Of a stretch of DNA of 64,000 nt, positions 17,801 to 25,972 are shown one piece after another. A program made the translations under genes and the position numbers. The stretch is from Pyxidicoccus trucidator. Lineage in GTDB: Bacteria > Myxococcota > Myxococcia > Myxococcales > Myxococcaceae. Every line of letters starts with the position of its first letter. Within the stretch, counting starts at the first letter, position 1. The notes under the pieces are model-generated. The model worked only from the letters and a program-made list of their open reading frames with translations. It ran no database searches and was not told where the DNA came from. The stretch is from NCBI RefSeq assembly GCF_010894435.1, contig NZ_JAAIXZ010000021.1, positions 124,001-188,000 on the forward strand. Direction: 5' to 3'.

Positions 17801-18325
17801 GCCATCGAGACCCTGCCCGTCACCGCGGGCACGCTCCGACTGAGCCTGTTTACTCCCCAGCTGAAGGTGGCCTGGCAGACGGTGGAGAACGCCGGCGGCC
17901 CCTACTGCGGCGCTTCGGCCAAGTGCTATCTCTCGACGTTGCTCTCCTTCCAGGCCCTGTTCGACGCCGACTCCGCGAAGGCGTCCTTCCTCGCGAGGGC
18001 GAGTCCGGACCAGCCGTTCACAGCCTGGTACAACTACCTCCCCAGCACCCAGGGGTTGAAGCAGCCCGAAGACCACTCCTATGCGACGACCTACGCCTTC
18101 ATCCTGAGCCTGGGGCGGCTGGGCGCGGCGAAGGCCGAGCCGCTGGCGAGCCTGGACTCGAACCCCTTCTACATGCCAATGGCAGACGGCTCGCTGCTCG
18201 TCTACAACCCTACGTCGGCACCACGCTCGTACCGCATCGGTGGCAGGTCCGTGACGGTCCCCGCGCTGCGCTGTGCGCACGTCGACTCGACAGGCAATCC
18301 CGTGGACTCATCCAGGACCTGCTGA
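14834..18325 (+). CDS. Glycoside hydrolase family 81 endo-1,3-beta-glucanase
   Basis: A 1163-residue protein. N-terminal family marks are PVPTNKWFSPLFWWTNN and a beta-sandwich. The (alpha/alpha)6 catalytic domain shows DHHFGWGYLIKAAALVAQFD (with the conserved Asp of the DHHF motif) and GHGNSGDGNDEESSSEAVNF, containing the Glu pair of the ExxSE motif expected at the active site. The family cleaves beta-1,3-glucan, the main polymer of fungal walls and of callose or laminarin. AGGAGAG precedes the ATG. No Sec signal peptide is visible at this start, which is odd for a secreted glucanase. About 350 residues between the N-terminal and catalytic domains are insert-like relative to a usual length of ~700-800. 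Confidence 0.88.
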   Translation: MSSDAPLRVGKASIFSSYPSWLPVKVMPNFDGTQGPANPIAGRPVPTNKWFSPLFWWTNNLDYDPYGDNGSAIALRPMPAMLQVSPWGLMLTYRHTPESKCGGAGDASPCGWPGSASKMACSNWTNWRFDRDPNAIFASMVISVEKLMVDREKTPYFVKASDFGDWDATLEWNDGERRLQLTGLAGGPMLYGTASGGELEFQLPAADNQHPITFYDGHGNSLGQAYMGATGPKLTASTDGILGMTFKTLEGDVVSYAIFAPRGTTWNFTQGTTDHSKAPERGGYLSMLRSTNLAAGHQPIHFSVAVLPPPAKDGISLNALKAFADAAGCHISRTVFTWDSWDTTQGTITTHYTFDVQAHTSALPTPNPSILTTLFKPHQALLEGAGGPVAYVLDEDGKPYSYNSPRGPLKLVRLPVDAASSTARYSVTYPYYGYVPALPDLSLSCDELSALKTYLSADSRQTPSGTADFLSDEQPDAYSTGTKLYYKVMQTVLWLQQLQQVDSIPDFRVLGQTVGKEQAIALLVDFLKAELENFFSATRPRELAYQWHFFNPDPGDSRGFEKSADATPLPQRFPCWPGAHCNPDGDPLLETGPSWKLTKQALVEAQRAGKNPYLVLRNLDFTVNAFAATGPAKDMLLHYAWKAGSTKQAQNVNMYVFYAPSGNKASPDNPREWTQCIWADQSWVLNNQGIGAFMDIPKAETPWRLGQLPYNGTSTCAPHQIPAGKYDLMLVFDCGADCGAFPSMCGAGNPPVKPNIEAWGDWELTVGPVHLQGKPYKFIAYNREWNSLLGNTSWYGSIENLADHHFGWGYLIKAAALVAQFDTRLDPDTKKPWWDVEQGWGGIVNLMVRDVMDWRKPGEPAPAGLSFARCKYLNPVEGHMYANGHGNSGDGNDEESSSEAVNFADACIEWGAATGQNDIRDVGILLRSMYAQAVPMYWFNVDGDVLPSTTAKEPFPIAGQITGAGNRHDTYFSGGDSDAGCPSRNSDVVAIETLPVTAGTLRLSLFTPQLKVAWQTVENAGGPYCGASAKCYLSTLLSFQALFDADSAKASFLARASPDQPFTAWYNYLPSTQGLKQPEDHSYATTYAFILSLGRLGAAKAEPLASLDSNPFYMPMADGSLLVYNPTSAPRSYRIGGRSVTVPALRCAHVDSTGNPVDSSRTC

Positions 18326-18485
18326 CGTTGGCGGCCACGATGGCCGCAGGGTGTACGGAGCCCCCTGCGAAGTCGAGGGCGACCCAGCAGCGATTCCAGG
18401 TCCTTCTCCTCTTTCCATGAGTCTGTCTTGTCTTTCGAGGAGGGGTGGCTTCCCTTGCATGGGGTCGAAGTGGTGGAGTCCGCGC

Positions 18486-18752
18486 ATGCTCGAAATCTTC
18501 GCCCTCATTTCGCTGTGTCAAAAACTGGCGGCCATCGCCAAGGAGAAGGGCCGCACCAAGGCGTGGGCGGCCCTGGGAGCCCTCTTCTGGTTCCTGGGAG
18601 AAATCGTCGGCTTCGTCATCGGCGAAGTCATGGGCCTGGGCATGGGCGGCTACCTGGTGGCCATCGCCTTCGCGTGCCTGGGTGCCTACGTGGCGTACAC
18701 CATCGTCAAGGCGCTCCCGGAAGCGCCTGTCTCCGTCACCCCGGCCCTCTGA
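18486..18752 (+). CDS. Small membrane protein, unknown
   Basis: An 88-residue protein with an amphipathic N-terminus (MLEIFALISLCQKLAAIAKEKG) and two hydrophobic segments (AALGALFWFLGEIVGFVIGEV; GYLVAIAFACLGAYVAYTIV). The ATG at 18486 has GGAG 7 nt upstream; longer in-frame starts (18417, 18459) would add unlikely residues. No family recognised. Confidence 0.65.
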   Translation: MLEIFALISLCQKLAAIAKEKGRTKAWAALGALFWFLGEIVGFVIGEVMGLGMGGYLVAIAFACLGAYVAYTIVKALPEAPVSVTPAL

Positions 18753-18840
18753 CCGGCTCAGGGCTTGACCACGCGGTCGTATTCGGCGCCGAAGTCGCTC
18801 GGGCGGATGCAAATGTTCCCTCCTCGGTGGTGCAACTCAG

Positions 18841-18857
18841 GAACGAACGAACGAACG
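18841..18857. repeat. Short tandem repeat, (GAAC)4
   Basis: Four perfect copies of the tetranucleotide GAAC occur in the 132-bp gap between two convergent small membrane protein genes. Slippage could alter the gap length but no reading frame. Confidence 0.7.
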
Positions 18858-18884
18858 AGGCGAGCCATATTCCCGCCTGAGTGA

Positions 18885-19274
18885 CTACGGCGTCACTTCG
18901 GGGCTGCTCGCGGCATTCATCACGAAGAGTACGCCCAGCACGAGCCCGACTACCGAGAGACCAATCGCGATCAGGTCCAGCTTCAAGCCCTGCCGGCCGC
19001 GCTTGTCGTTGGTCGCCATCGAGACCAGGTCGATGCCCGCGAGCAGGATGGCCACCAGCCCCAGGGGCGCGCATGCGAGGGAGACGAAGCCCAGGATGCC
19101 CGCGATGACCGCCAGCCACGAGCCGGTAAAGGCAGACGTCCGGCGCGCGCAGTCGGGGCATTGGCGCTCGTTCTCACGGAGGACTGCGCAGGCCGGGCAC
19201 ATGAACGTGCCGCAGCGTGGGCAGACTGCATCCGCGACGTTCTCAGGGTCCCGGGGGCAGCGGGCTTCGGGCAT
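18885..19274 (-). CDS. Zinc-ribbon/B-box-like small membrane protein
   Basis: About 129 residues. The N-terminal half has ordered cysteines, CPRDPENVADAVCPRCGTF then MCPACAVLRENERQCPDC, as in B-box-like zinc fingers common in myxobacteria. Two membrane segments follow (AVIAGILGFVSLACAPLGLVAILLAG; LIAIGLSVVGLVLGVLFVM) with a basic loop between (NDKRGRQGLK). ATG 19274 is used. A TTG at 19286 has the better-placed GGAG and may be the real start, adding four residues. It faces the previous small gene convergently and the phosphoesterase divergently. Confidence 0.72.
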   Translation of the reverse strand: MPEARCPRDPENVADAVCPRCGTFMCPACAVLRENERQCPDCARRTSAFTGSWLAVIAGILGFVSLACAPLGLVAILLAGIDLVSMATNDKRGRQGLKLDLIAIGLSVVGLVLGVLFVMNAASSPEVTP

Positions 19275-19435
19275 GGGCTCGGTCAACGCGGTCGCTCCAG
19301 GACTTCGCAAGGGACGGCATCGTAACGCCAGCGTCGCGGGATGCGCCTCATCCCCGGAGTGCGAACAGACGCCACGGCGCGGGGGTGGTGCAACGGGATC
19401 CATGACGTCCCGCCGCCGCATGGTAGAAGCAGCCC

Positions 19436-20671
19436 ATGTCGACGCTCGTGCCTTCCGTCGCCTACCTCACCGACGTGGAGGGCCTCTGGAAGAAGCTGAC
19501 CCGCTTCTGTGAGGACAATCCGCTCGTGTCCCTTGAGGACGGAGAGCGCCTGGTGGTGAAGCCGGGCGCGACCTTCGTCTTCGGGGGAGACGCCATCGAC
19601 CGGGGCCCCGACGGGCGGCGCGTGGTGCGCACGCTCCTGGAGGCCCGGCGCCGGCAGCCCTCGCAGGTGGTGCTGCTGGCGGGCAACCGCGACATCAACA
19701 AGCTGCGGCTGGTGCGCGAGCTGCGGGGCCACCCGCTGGCCCGCACGCCTCCGGAGATGCGCAGCGCGCCCCGGCCCGTGCTGCTGCGGTGGATTTTCGA
19801 GAACACCATGGGCGCGCGCGGAGCCTTCGACTTCCGCAAGGCCGAGCTGGCCCGCTCCGGCGCGCCCGTGAGCGACGAGGACGTGGTGGACAGCTACCTC
19901 GAGGACCTTGGTCCCGGGGGCGCGCTACGTGACTACCTCTCCGCGTGCCAGCTCACCTTCCGCGTGGGCCCGACGCTGTTCCTCCACGGAGGACTGCACG
20001 AGGACAGCCTCGGCGCGGTGCCCTCCCGGGAGCGCGTGGAGGGCGTGGACGCCTGGAGCGAGGCCCTCAACCAGTGGTACCGCGACCAACTCGCGGCCTT
20101 CTCCGAGGAGCGCTTCGAGGCGGATGGCCGGCCCGCCTGGGAGGCCGTCATCGCCTATCAGGCGCCCACTCCGGGCCAGCGCATCAACACCGGCAGCGTC
20201 GTGTACGGGCGCATGGCCAACGAGCGCAACCACCCCACCCTGCCCTCGCCGGGCCTCATCGAGACGCTCGCGCGCTCGGGCATCCACCGGGTGGTGGTGG
20301 GCCACACCCCCAGCGGCGACTGTCCCTCCCTGCTGATTGACGACGGCTTCGAGCTGCTCCTCGCGGACAACTCCTATGGCCGGGTGGAGGGCGCCTCGCG
20401 CGTCTTCCTCGCCGGGGACCGGGTCCAGATAGAGGGTGAGGTGAAGCTGGACGATGGGCGGCTGGAGCAGCTCCGCTTCGAGCACGTGCTCGGCGACACC
20501 GCGGGCCCCCTGGGCCGGCAGCTCGCCGACACCGGGCACCTGGTGAAGGGGCCCCTCCTGAGCGGGGAGTGGCTGCTGTTCCGCGCGCTGCCGGAGTTCC
20601 GAATGGAGCAGCTCGCGGTGGATCCAAGCACGCTCGTGGGGCGGGCACTCGGCCCGGCACGCGCCCCCTGA
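19436..20671 (+). CDS. Calcineurin-like metallophosphoesterase
   Basis: A 411-residue protein with the metallophosphoesterase metal-binding set: an aspartate near the N-terminus (AYLTDVEG), FVFGGDAIDRGPDGRR, LLAGNRDINK (GN(R/H)D motif), LFLHGG and VVVGHTP. The family hydrolyses phosphomono- or diesters with a dinuclear metal centre; bis(5'-nucleosyl)-tetraphosphatase and Ser/Thr phosphatases are related. GNRD replaces the usual GNHE. There is no signal peptide, so it is cytosolic. Substrate unknown. Confidence 0.88.
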   Translation: MSTLVPSVAYLTDVEGLWKKLTRFCEDNPLVSLEDGERLVVKPGATFVFGGDAIDRGPDGRRVVRTLLEARRRQPSQVVLLAGNRDINKLRLVRELRGHPLARTPPEMRSAPRPVLLRWIFENTMGARGAFDFRKAELARSGAPVSDEDVVDSYLEDLGPGGALRDYLSACQLTFRVGPTLFLHGGLHEDSLGAVPSRERVEGVDAWSEALNQWYRDQLAAFSEERFEADGRPAWEAVIAYQAPTPGQRINTGSVVYGRMANERNHPTLPSPGLIETLARSGIHRVVVGHTPSGDCPSLLIDDGFELLLADNSYGRVEGASRVFLAGDRVQIEGEVKLDDGRLEQLRFEHVLGDTAGPLGRQLADTGHLVKGPLLSGEWLLFRALPEFRMEQLAVDPSTLVGRALGPARAP

Positions 20672-20780
20672 GCGAGCGTTTCCTCCACCGCACACACCCC
20701 GAGCGTGCGGGCGGTGGAGTGGAGGTGATACAGCGGCCCTTCCCCCGCATCTCCCGGGCCGCTCGGGCATCAGAGCTTCC

Positions 20781-22349
20781 ATGCCGCACTTCCACTCCCG
20801 CTTCGTCGAATCCACCCCCGGAGACCCGCTCAGCGACCGCCGCCCGCGTCAGGTGCAGGGGGCGCTCTGGTCCAAGGTCCAGCCGACGCCCGTGCCCGCC
20901 CCCCGGCTGGTGGCCTGGTCGCCCGAAGTGGCCCGGCTGCTGGGACTGGACGAGGCCACGCTGCGCTCCCCCGAGGCAGTGCAGGTGCTGGCAGGCAACG
21001 CGCTCTGGCCGGGAATGGAGCCGTACTCCGCCAACTACGGCGGGCATCAGTTCGGCCGGTGGGCCGGGCAGCTCGGGGATGGCCGCGCCATCGTCCTCGG
21101 CGAGCTGCTGACGCCCGACGGCACGCGCCAGGAATTGCAGCTCAAGGGCGCGGGGCCCACGCCCTACTCCCGCCGTGCCGATGGCCGCGCGGTGCTGCGC
21201 TCGTCCATCCGTGAGTTCCTGTGCAGCGAGGCGATGCACCACCTGGGCGTGCCCACCACCCGCGCGCTGTCGCTGGTGGCGACGGGCGAGCCGGTCATCC
21301 GGGACATGTTCTACGACGGCAACCCCGAGGCCGAGCCCGGCGCCATCGTCTGCCGCGTCGCTCCGTCCTTCCTCCGCTTCGGCAACTTCGAGCTCTGCGC
21401 GAGCCGCGGAGACGTGGCGCTGCTGAAGCAGCTGGCGGACTACACGCTCAAGCACTTCTTCGCGGAGCTCGGCGCGCCGTCGAAGGAGACGTACGCGGCC
21501 TTCTACCGCGAGGTCGCGCGACGCACGGCGAAGCTCATCGCCCACTGGCAGGCCGTCGGGTTCGTCCATGGCGTGATGAACACCGACAACATGTCGATTC
21601 TCGGCCTCACCATCGACTACGGCCCCTACGGCTGGGTCGACGACTTCAACCCCGGCTGGACTCCCAACACCACCGACGCCGAGCAGCGGCGCTACCGCTT
21701 CGGCAACCAGCCCGCGATTGGCCTGTGGAACGTCGAGCGGCTGGGCGCGGCGCTGATGCCCCTCTTCGAGGAGGACGAGTCCCTCGTCGAGGCGGGACTG
21801 CTGGAGTACCAGCGCACCTTCGAGGTGGAGGCCGGCAGGCGTTTCGCGGCGAAGCTCGGGCTGTCATCGCTACGTGACGAGGCCGACGTCGCGCTGGTGA
21901 ACGGCTGCTTTGCCTGGCTCGCGGCGGAGGAGACAGACATGACTCGCTTCTTTCGCGGGCTTTCCAGGGTCGTAACCCAGGCGGCGGCGCCTACCTCCCT
22001 GCCCCCGGTGGTGCGGGAGACCTTCTATGGAGAGGTCCCCGAGGCCCACGTGGCGAAGGGCGTCGAGTGGCTCGCGGCCTGGTGGAACCGCACCCGCAGT
22101 GAAGACGCGCCCCCCGCGGAGCTGGCGAGGCGACTGGACGCAGTGAATCCAAAGTACGTCCTGCGCAACTGGCTGGCGCAGGAGGCCATCGACGCGGCCC
22201 ATGCGGGCGATGACGCCAAGGTACACGCCCTCCTGGACGTGATGCGTAGGCCCTTCGACGACCAGCCCGGACACGAGGAGTACGCGGCGAAGCGCCCGGA
22301 CTGGGCCCGCTCGAAGCCGGGGTGCTCGGCCCTCTCCTGCAGCTCGTAG
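20781..22349 (+). CDS. selO: Protein adenylyltransferase SelO (YdiU)
   Basis: A 522-residue pseudokinase-fold enzyme that transfers AMP from ATP to Ser, Thr or Tyr of protein targets, tuning redox enzymes. Family hallmarks are SANYGGHQFGRWAGQLGDGR near residue 85, GAGPTPYSRRADGRAVLRSS, the catalytic-loop segment HGVMNTDNMSILGLTIDYGP and the C-terminal CSALSCSS. The extreme C-terminus ends CSS, where many eukaryotic orthologues place selenocysteine and bacteria place Cys or stop. Length fits the family. It stands alone 109 bp after the phosphoesterase. Confidence 0.93.
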   Translation: MPHFHSRFVESTPGDPLSDRRPRQVQGALWSKVQPTPVPAPRLVAWSPEVARLLGLDEATLRSPEAVQVLAGNALWPGMEPYSANYGGHQFGRWAGQLGDGRAIVLGELLTPDGTRQELQLKGAGPTPYSRRADGRAVLRSSIREFLCSEAMHHLGVPTTRALSLVATGEPVIRDMFYDGNPEAEPGAIVCRVAPSFLRFGNFELCASRGDVALLKQLADYTLKHFFAELGAPSKETYAAFYREVARRTAKLIAHWQAVGFVHGVMNTDNMSILGLTIDYGPYGWVDDFNPGWTPNTTDAEQRRYRFGNQPAIGLWNVERLGAALMPLFEEDESLVEAGLLEYQRTFEVEAGRRFAAKLGLSSLRDEADVALVNGCFAWLAAEETDMTRFFRGLSRVVTQAAAPTSLPPVVRETFYGEVPEAHVAKGVEWLAAWWNRTRSEDAPPAELARRLDAVNPKYVLRNWLAQEAIDAAHAGDDAKVHALLDVMRRPFDDQPGHEEYAAKRPDWARSKPGCSALSCSS

Positions 22350-22489
22350 GCGAGGGGTGGCCCCCCAGGCAGCCAGGCGTCACGGCGTGAGGAGTCCCGC
22401 GCGGATGTAGGCAAATCCTCGCCCGATTTCTAGGGAGGCCGGTAAGACCCATTTACAGACACACCCCCGGGGGTCGAGCATACACCTCC

Positions 22490-24616
22490 ATGGATTCGCA
22501 CCACCTCCTTCGCCGGCTCCTGCGCCTTGCCACCCTGGGCTGCGCGCTCTTGCTGCACTTCGTCCTGACTCCCGTGGCCCAAGCAGCCGACGCGGGGCGT
22601 CCTGTCGCCCTGCTCGACGGCTGGCATTACCGCTGGGGTGACTCGCCCGTGGGAGCGGATGGCGTTCCCGTCTGGGCCAAGGAGTCCGGCGACCTGCAGG
22701 GTTGGCGCCCGACGCCGGCGGCCAAGCTGCCTCCGGACCGTGGCGACAACGCCTTCCTGTGGCTCAGCATCCCCGTTACCGATGGCGGCTGGACCGAGCC
22801 TGCCCTCTACCTGGGTGAAGTCGCCTCGGCGTTCGAGGTGTATGTGAACGGCCAGCGCGTCTTCGTGAGCGGGCAGCTGAAGCCGTCCGGCAACGAGGTC
22901 CGTGAGAACCTGACGTGGCACCTGGTGCCCCTGCCGCACGAGGCGCTCGGCAAGCGGGTGCTGCTGCGCATCCAGTCCACCAAGCCCACCATCGGCGTGG
23001 GCCAGGGCGCCCGAGTGGGAGCGCGGCACGAGCTGCTCGCCGCCCTCACCCGTGACAACCAGGCGCCCTTCGCCATGGGCATCCTCCTGATCGCCGTGTC
23101 CCTTGGGGCCGGCGGAGCCTTCGCCCTGCACTGGCGGCGGCGCATGCTCGCGGGACTGGCCGTCTTCTCCTTCAGCGGAGGCCTCATCCTGATCGGCCTG
23201 AGCGGCCTGCCCGCGGCCGTCTGGGATGCGCCTGCCCTCTCGGCCCGGGGGACGACGCTGGGCATCGTCCTGCTCGTGCCGGGCCTCATGGCGTTCGTCT
23301 CGGATGCCATCCTCGAGAACCGGAGGAACTGGTTCCAGCGGGGCTCGGTCTGGTACTCCGCCCTTTCCCTCGTCTTCGCCTTGATTGCCGTGGTGGACCA
23401 CGGCACCGCCCAGGTCGTGCAGGTGGTCGCCCTGCCCCTCGCGCTCCTCATGCTGCTGGTCGGCCTGGGCGTCGCGTTGGCCGAGGCGTGGCAGGGCAAC
23501 CCCGACGCCCGCTTCTTCGTCCTGGGGCAGGCGGGCCTCGTCATCTCCATCGCCATCACCGTGCTGCCCGTCCTTGGCGTGGTGGACACGTCGGTCGGCA
23601 ACGTCACTCACTGGGGCTACGTCGCGCTCACCCTGTCGCTGCTGGCGGTGGTCGCCCGCCGGGCCATCCAGGTGGTCACCGCGCTGGAGACGCACACCCG
23701 CCAGCTCGAGGCACGTCAGAAGGAAGTTCGCAGCCTGGCGGAGCGCATGAACACCGGCGCCGGCGAGCTGGCTACCGTGGTGCAGCAGCTGCGCTCGTCG
23801 AGCGACGAGCAGACCGAGGGCGTCAGCCGGCAGGCCGCGGCGCTCCAGGAGGCGGAGCAGACGGTGCGGGAGATCCGCCGCAGCTCGCAGATGACGGCCG
23901 AGAAGGCCTCCACGCTCGCGGCCTCGGCCGAGGGCGCCGAGCAGGTGGGCCGTGAGGGCATGGCGGCCCTGGAGAAGACGCTGTCGGACCTCGCGGCCAT
24001 CCGCTCCGAGGTGTCCGAGATGGCCCGGCGCATCCTCGCGCTCGATGACCAGACGCGGGAGGTCTCCGGCATCGTGGACTCGGTGAAGGACCTCGCGGAC
24101 CAGTCCAACATGCTGGCCATCAACGCCGCCATCGAAGCCGCGCGCAGCGGCGAGAGCGGCAAGGGCTTCGGCGTGGTGGCGCGGGAGATGCGCGGCCTCG
24201 CGGACCAGTCCATCCGCGCCACGCACCGCATCCGCGAGGTGCTCGACGGCGTGAGCACCAGCATGCGCGAGGCCGCCCGGTTCAGCGAGAAGGGCGACGA
24301 GCGCGTCCGGCTGAGCCTGGACGCCGTGCGCACCTCCAGCGCCCAGTTCCAGGAGCTGGCGGTCATCATCGCGGACACCGGCTCGAGCGTTCGGCAGATC
24401 TCCGCGGCGGTCAGCGCCCAGGATGCCGGCACGCACCAGATGGCGCAGGCCATCCAGGAGCTGTCCGGTCAGATGCAGCGCACGCTGAAGACCGTCCAGG
24501 AGACGCAGGAGGCCACCCGCTCCGTCCAGCTGCTGGCGGAGAGCATGTCGCTCATGGCCGACCAGACGCTCGGGGCCAACAACGGGACGGTCGCTCCCAC
24601 CGCCCAGGCGCGCTGA
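22490..24616 (+). CDS. Methyl-accepting chemotaxis protein with 7TMR-DISM sensory module
   Basis: A 708-residue chemoreceptor. A signal peptide (to about residue 33) is followed by a periplasmic jelly-roll-like domain (FLWLSIPVTDGGWTEPALYL) of the 7TMR-DISM extracellular type. About seven membrane helices follow (residues ~195-400). After a short coiled coil comes the cytoplasmic signalling domain with the conserved hairpin tip (ADQSNMLAINAAIEAARSGE, GKGFGVVAREMRGLADQS). Most chemoreceptors have two membrane helices, so the 7TM input is unusual. No che genes are adjacent, so it must couple to a remote array or pathway. Confidence 0.88.
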   Translation: MDSHHLLRRLLRLATLGCALLLHFVLTPVAQAADAGRPVALLDGWHYRWGDSPVGADGVPVWAKESGDLQGWRPTPAAKLPPDRGDNAFLWLSIPVTDGGWTEPALYLGEVASAFEVYVNGQRVFVSGQLKPSGNEVRENLTWHLVPLPHEALGKRVLLRIQSTKPTIGVGQGARVGARHELLAALTRDNQAPFAMGILLIAVSLGAGGAFALHWRRRMLAGLAVFSFSGGLILIGLSGLPAAVWDAPALSARGTTLGIVLLVPGLMAFVSDAILENRRNWFQRGSVWYSALSLVFALIAVVDHGTAQVVQVVALPLALLMLLVGLGVALAEAWQGNPDARFFVLGQAGLVISIAITVLPVLGVVDTSVGNVTHWGYVALTLSLLAVVARRAIQVVTALETHTRQLEARQKEVRSLAERMNTGAGELATVVQQLRSSSDEQTEGVSRQAAALQEAEQTVREIRRSSQMTAEKASTLAASAEGAEQVGREGMAALEKTLSDLAAIRSEVSEMARRILALDDQTREVSGIVDSVKDLADQSNMLAINAAIEAARSGESGKGFGVVAREMRGLADQSIRATHRIREVLDGVSTSMREAARFSEKGDERVRLSLDAVRTSSAQFQELAVIIADTGSSVRQISAAVSAQDAGTHQMAQAIQELSGQMQRTLKTVQETQEATRSVQLLAESMSLMADQTLGANNGTVAPTAQAR

Positions 24617-24628
24617 GCCTCACCTTCG

Positions 24629-24653
24629 GGCACCCTCCTCGTGGGAGGGTGCC
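24629..24653. terminator. Bidirectional hairpin between chemoreceptor and FHA gene
   Basis: GGCACCCTCC at 24629-24638 pairs perfectly with GGAGGGTGCC at 24644-24653 (10 bp, 5-nt loop). It lies in the 48-bp gap between two convergent stops, the right place for a shared terminator. No T-tract. Confidence 0.65.
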
Positions 24654-24664
24654 TCGCGCCGGTG

Positions 24665-25969
24665 TCAACGCAGGGTGAAGGTCACCCGGATACCGCCGAG
24701 CAGGTACTCCTCCCCGTCGGAGATGAGCCGGCGGGTGATGCGGGTGTGGTCGAACCAGGTGCCGTTCGAGGATTCGAGGTCCTCGATGAAGAACTCGGCG
24801 CCTTCCCGCACCACGACGGCGTGCTCGCGTGAGACTCGCGCGGACTTCACCATCAGGTCGCAGTGTGCTCCGCGGCCGATGATGAAGCGATCCCGCGCGA
24901 TTCGCACCGGCTCCCCCTTGTCGAGCTGGATGTGCAGCGGCAGCCCCGACACCGTCTGGACGATGATGGTGGTCTCCACGGGAGCCGCGGGCTTCGGCCG
25001 CGGAGTGCCCTCACGGGAGCCCTGAGCAGCCGACGGGGTGGGCGCCTTGGCGGCCAGGGACTCATCGCCGTCGGGAGCCTCGTCGCCTTCGTCCGCCTCA
25101 TCGTCCGACGACTCCTCGTCGTCCGAGTCTTCCTCGTCGTCCGAAGCGTCTTCCTCGGCCGAGTCCTCCTCGGCGGCGGAGCCCTCCGCGTCGTCCGAGT
25201 CTTCCTCGTCCGAGTCGTCGGCGTCGTCCGAGTCTTCCTCGTCGTCCGAGCCAGCGTCCTCGTCGGAGCGCTCCTCGTCATCCAGCTCCTCAGCGTTGTC
25301 CTCCTCCTCGTCCTCGTCCGCCTCTTCGCGAAGACGCTCGTCCAACGGCGCCACCAGACGATCGACGTCCTGGAGGATGTCGCGGACGCGAGCCGCCACC
25401 TCCAGCCGCGCGCCCGCCACGTCGGACGGTGCCTTCTCCACGGGCCGCGCGTCTTGCTCGCGAGGCGCAGGAGTATCCTCCTCGGAGGGCTTGACCCCGG
25501 GCGCGGTTGCGGAGACCGGCTCCGTTGCAGCGACAGGCGCGGCGATGGCGGCGGTCGCCGACGCCTGGGGCGAAGCGGCCAGCGCTCGTGCCGGCTGTGT
25601 CCCGCCCGGCGCCGACGCCTGGGGCGAAGCGGCGGACGTCGAGGCCTGCGGCGACGCAGCGCTCACTGCCGCCTGGGACGAAGCGGCGGACGCCAAGGCC
25701 TGGGGCGAAGCAGCGCTCACTGCAGCCTGGAGCGAAGCGGCGGGCAACGAGGCCTGCGGCGTCGCGGTGCCCACCGACGCCTGGGGCGCACCAGTGGACG
25801 CATCCAGGAGGCTGACCTGGGTGGGCGTGATGAAGCCAAACTGGCGCGCCAGCGAGAAGATGGCCTGATTGAGCAGGACGTCGCGGTCCACGCCCATCTC
25901 TCGGCTCATCGTCTCCAGTGCGGTCCAGAGCGGGTCCGCGACAGCGACCAAACGGGAAGTGCGGTTCAT
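24665..25969 (-). CDS. FHA-domain protein with Ala/Ser/Pro repeats and an acidic region
   Basis: A 434-residue protein. Residues 1-50 look like a small helical domain (VDRDVLLNQAIFSLARQFGF). Residues ~55-150 consist of repeated AASPQAS-like units. Residues ~205-300 are almost purely Asp, Glu and Ser. The last ~100 residues are an FHA phosphothreonine-binding domain (IIGRGAHCDLMVKSARVSREH, then DLESSNGTWF). The FHA core residues G-R, S-R-x-H and N-G are all present. It would read Ser/Thr kinase output. It is the second gene of an operon, 3 bp after the thioredoxin-fusion stop, with GGGGAG inside the upstream gene as ribosome binding site. Confidence 0.88.
   Translation of the reverse strand: MNRTSRLVAVADPLWTALETMSREMGVDRDVLLNQAIFSLARQFGFITPTQVSLLDASTGAPQASVGTATPQASLPAASLQAAVSAASPQALASAASSQAAVSAASPQASTSAASPQASAPGGTQPARALAASPQASATAAIAAPVAATEPVSATAPGVKPSEEDTPAPREQDARPVEKAPSDVAGARLEVAARVRDILQDVDRLVAPLDERLREEADEDEEEDNAEELDDEERSDEDAGSDDEEDSDDADDSDEEDSDDAEGSAAEEDSAEEDASDDEEDSDDEESSDDEADEGDEAPDGDESLAAKAPTPSAAQGSREGTPRPKPAAPVETTIIVQTVSGLPLHIQLDKGEPVRIARDRFIIGRGAHCDLMVKSARVSREHAVVVREGAEFFIEDLESSNGTWFDHTRITRRLISDGEEYLLGGIRVTFTLR
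25560..25793. repeat. Coding minisatellite in the FHA gene
   Basis: About eight imperfect copies of a 24-30 bp unit resembling GCCTGGGGCGAAGCGGC lie head to tail. They encode the Ala-Ser-Pro-Gln repeats of the FHA protein. Copies differ mostly by single bases that conserve Ala, Ser or Gln. Confidence 0.75.
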
Positions 25970-25972
25970 GGC

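Noticed and set aside
25560..25793. Possible CRISPR array
   Set aside because: Repeat units are contiguous, in frame and without unique spacers, so this is a coding minisatellite.
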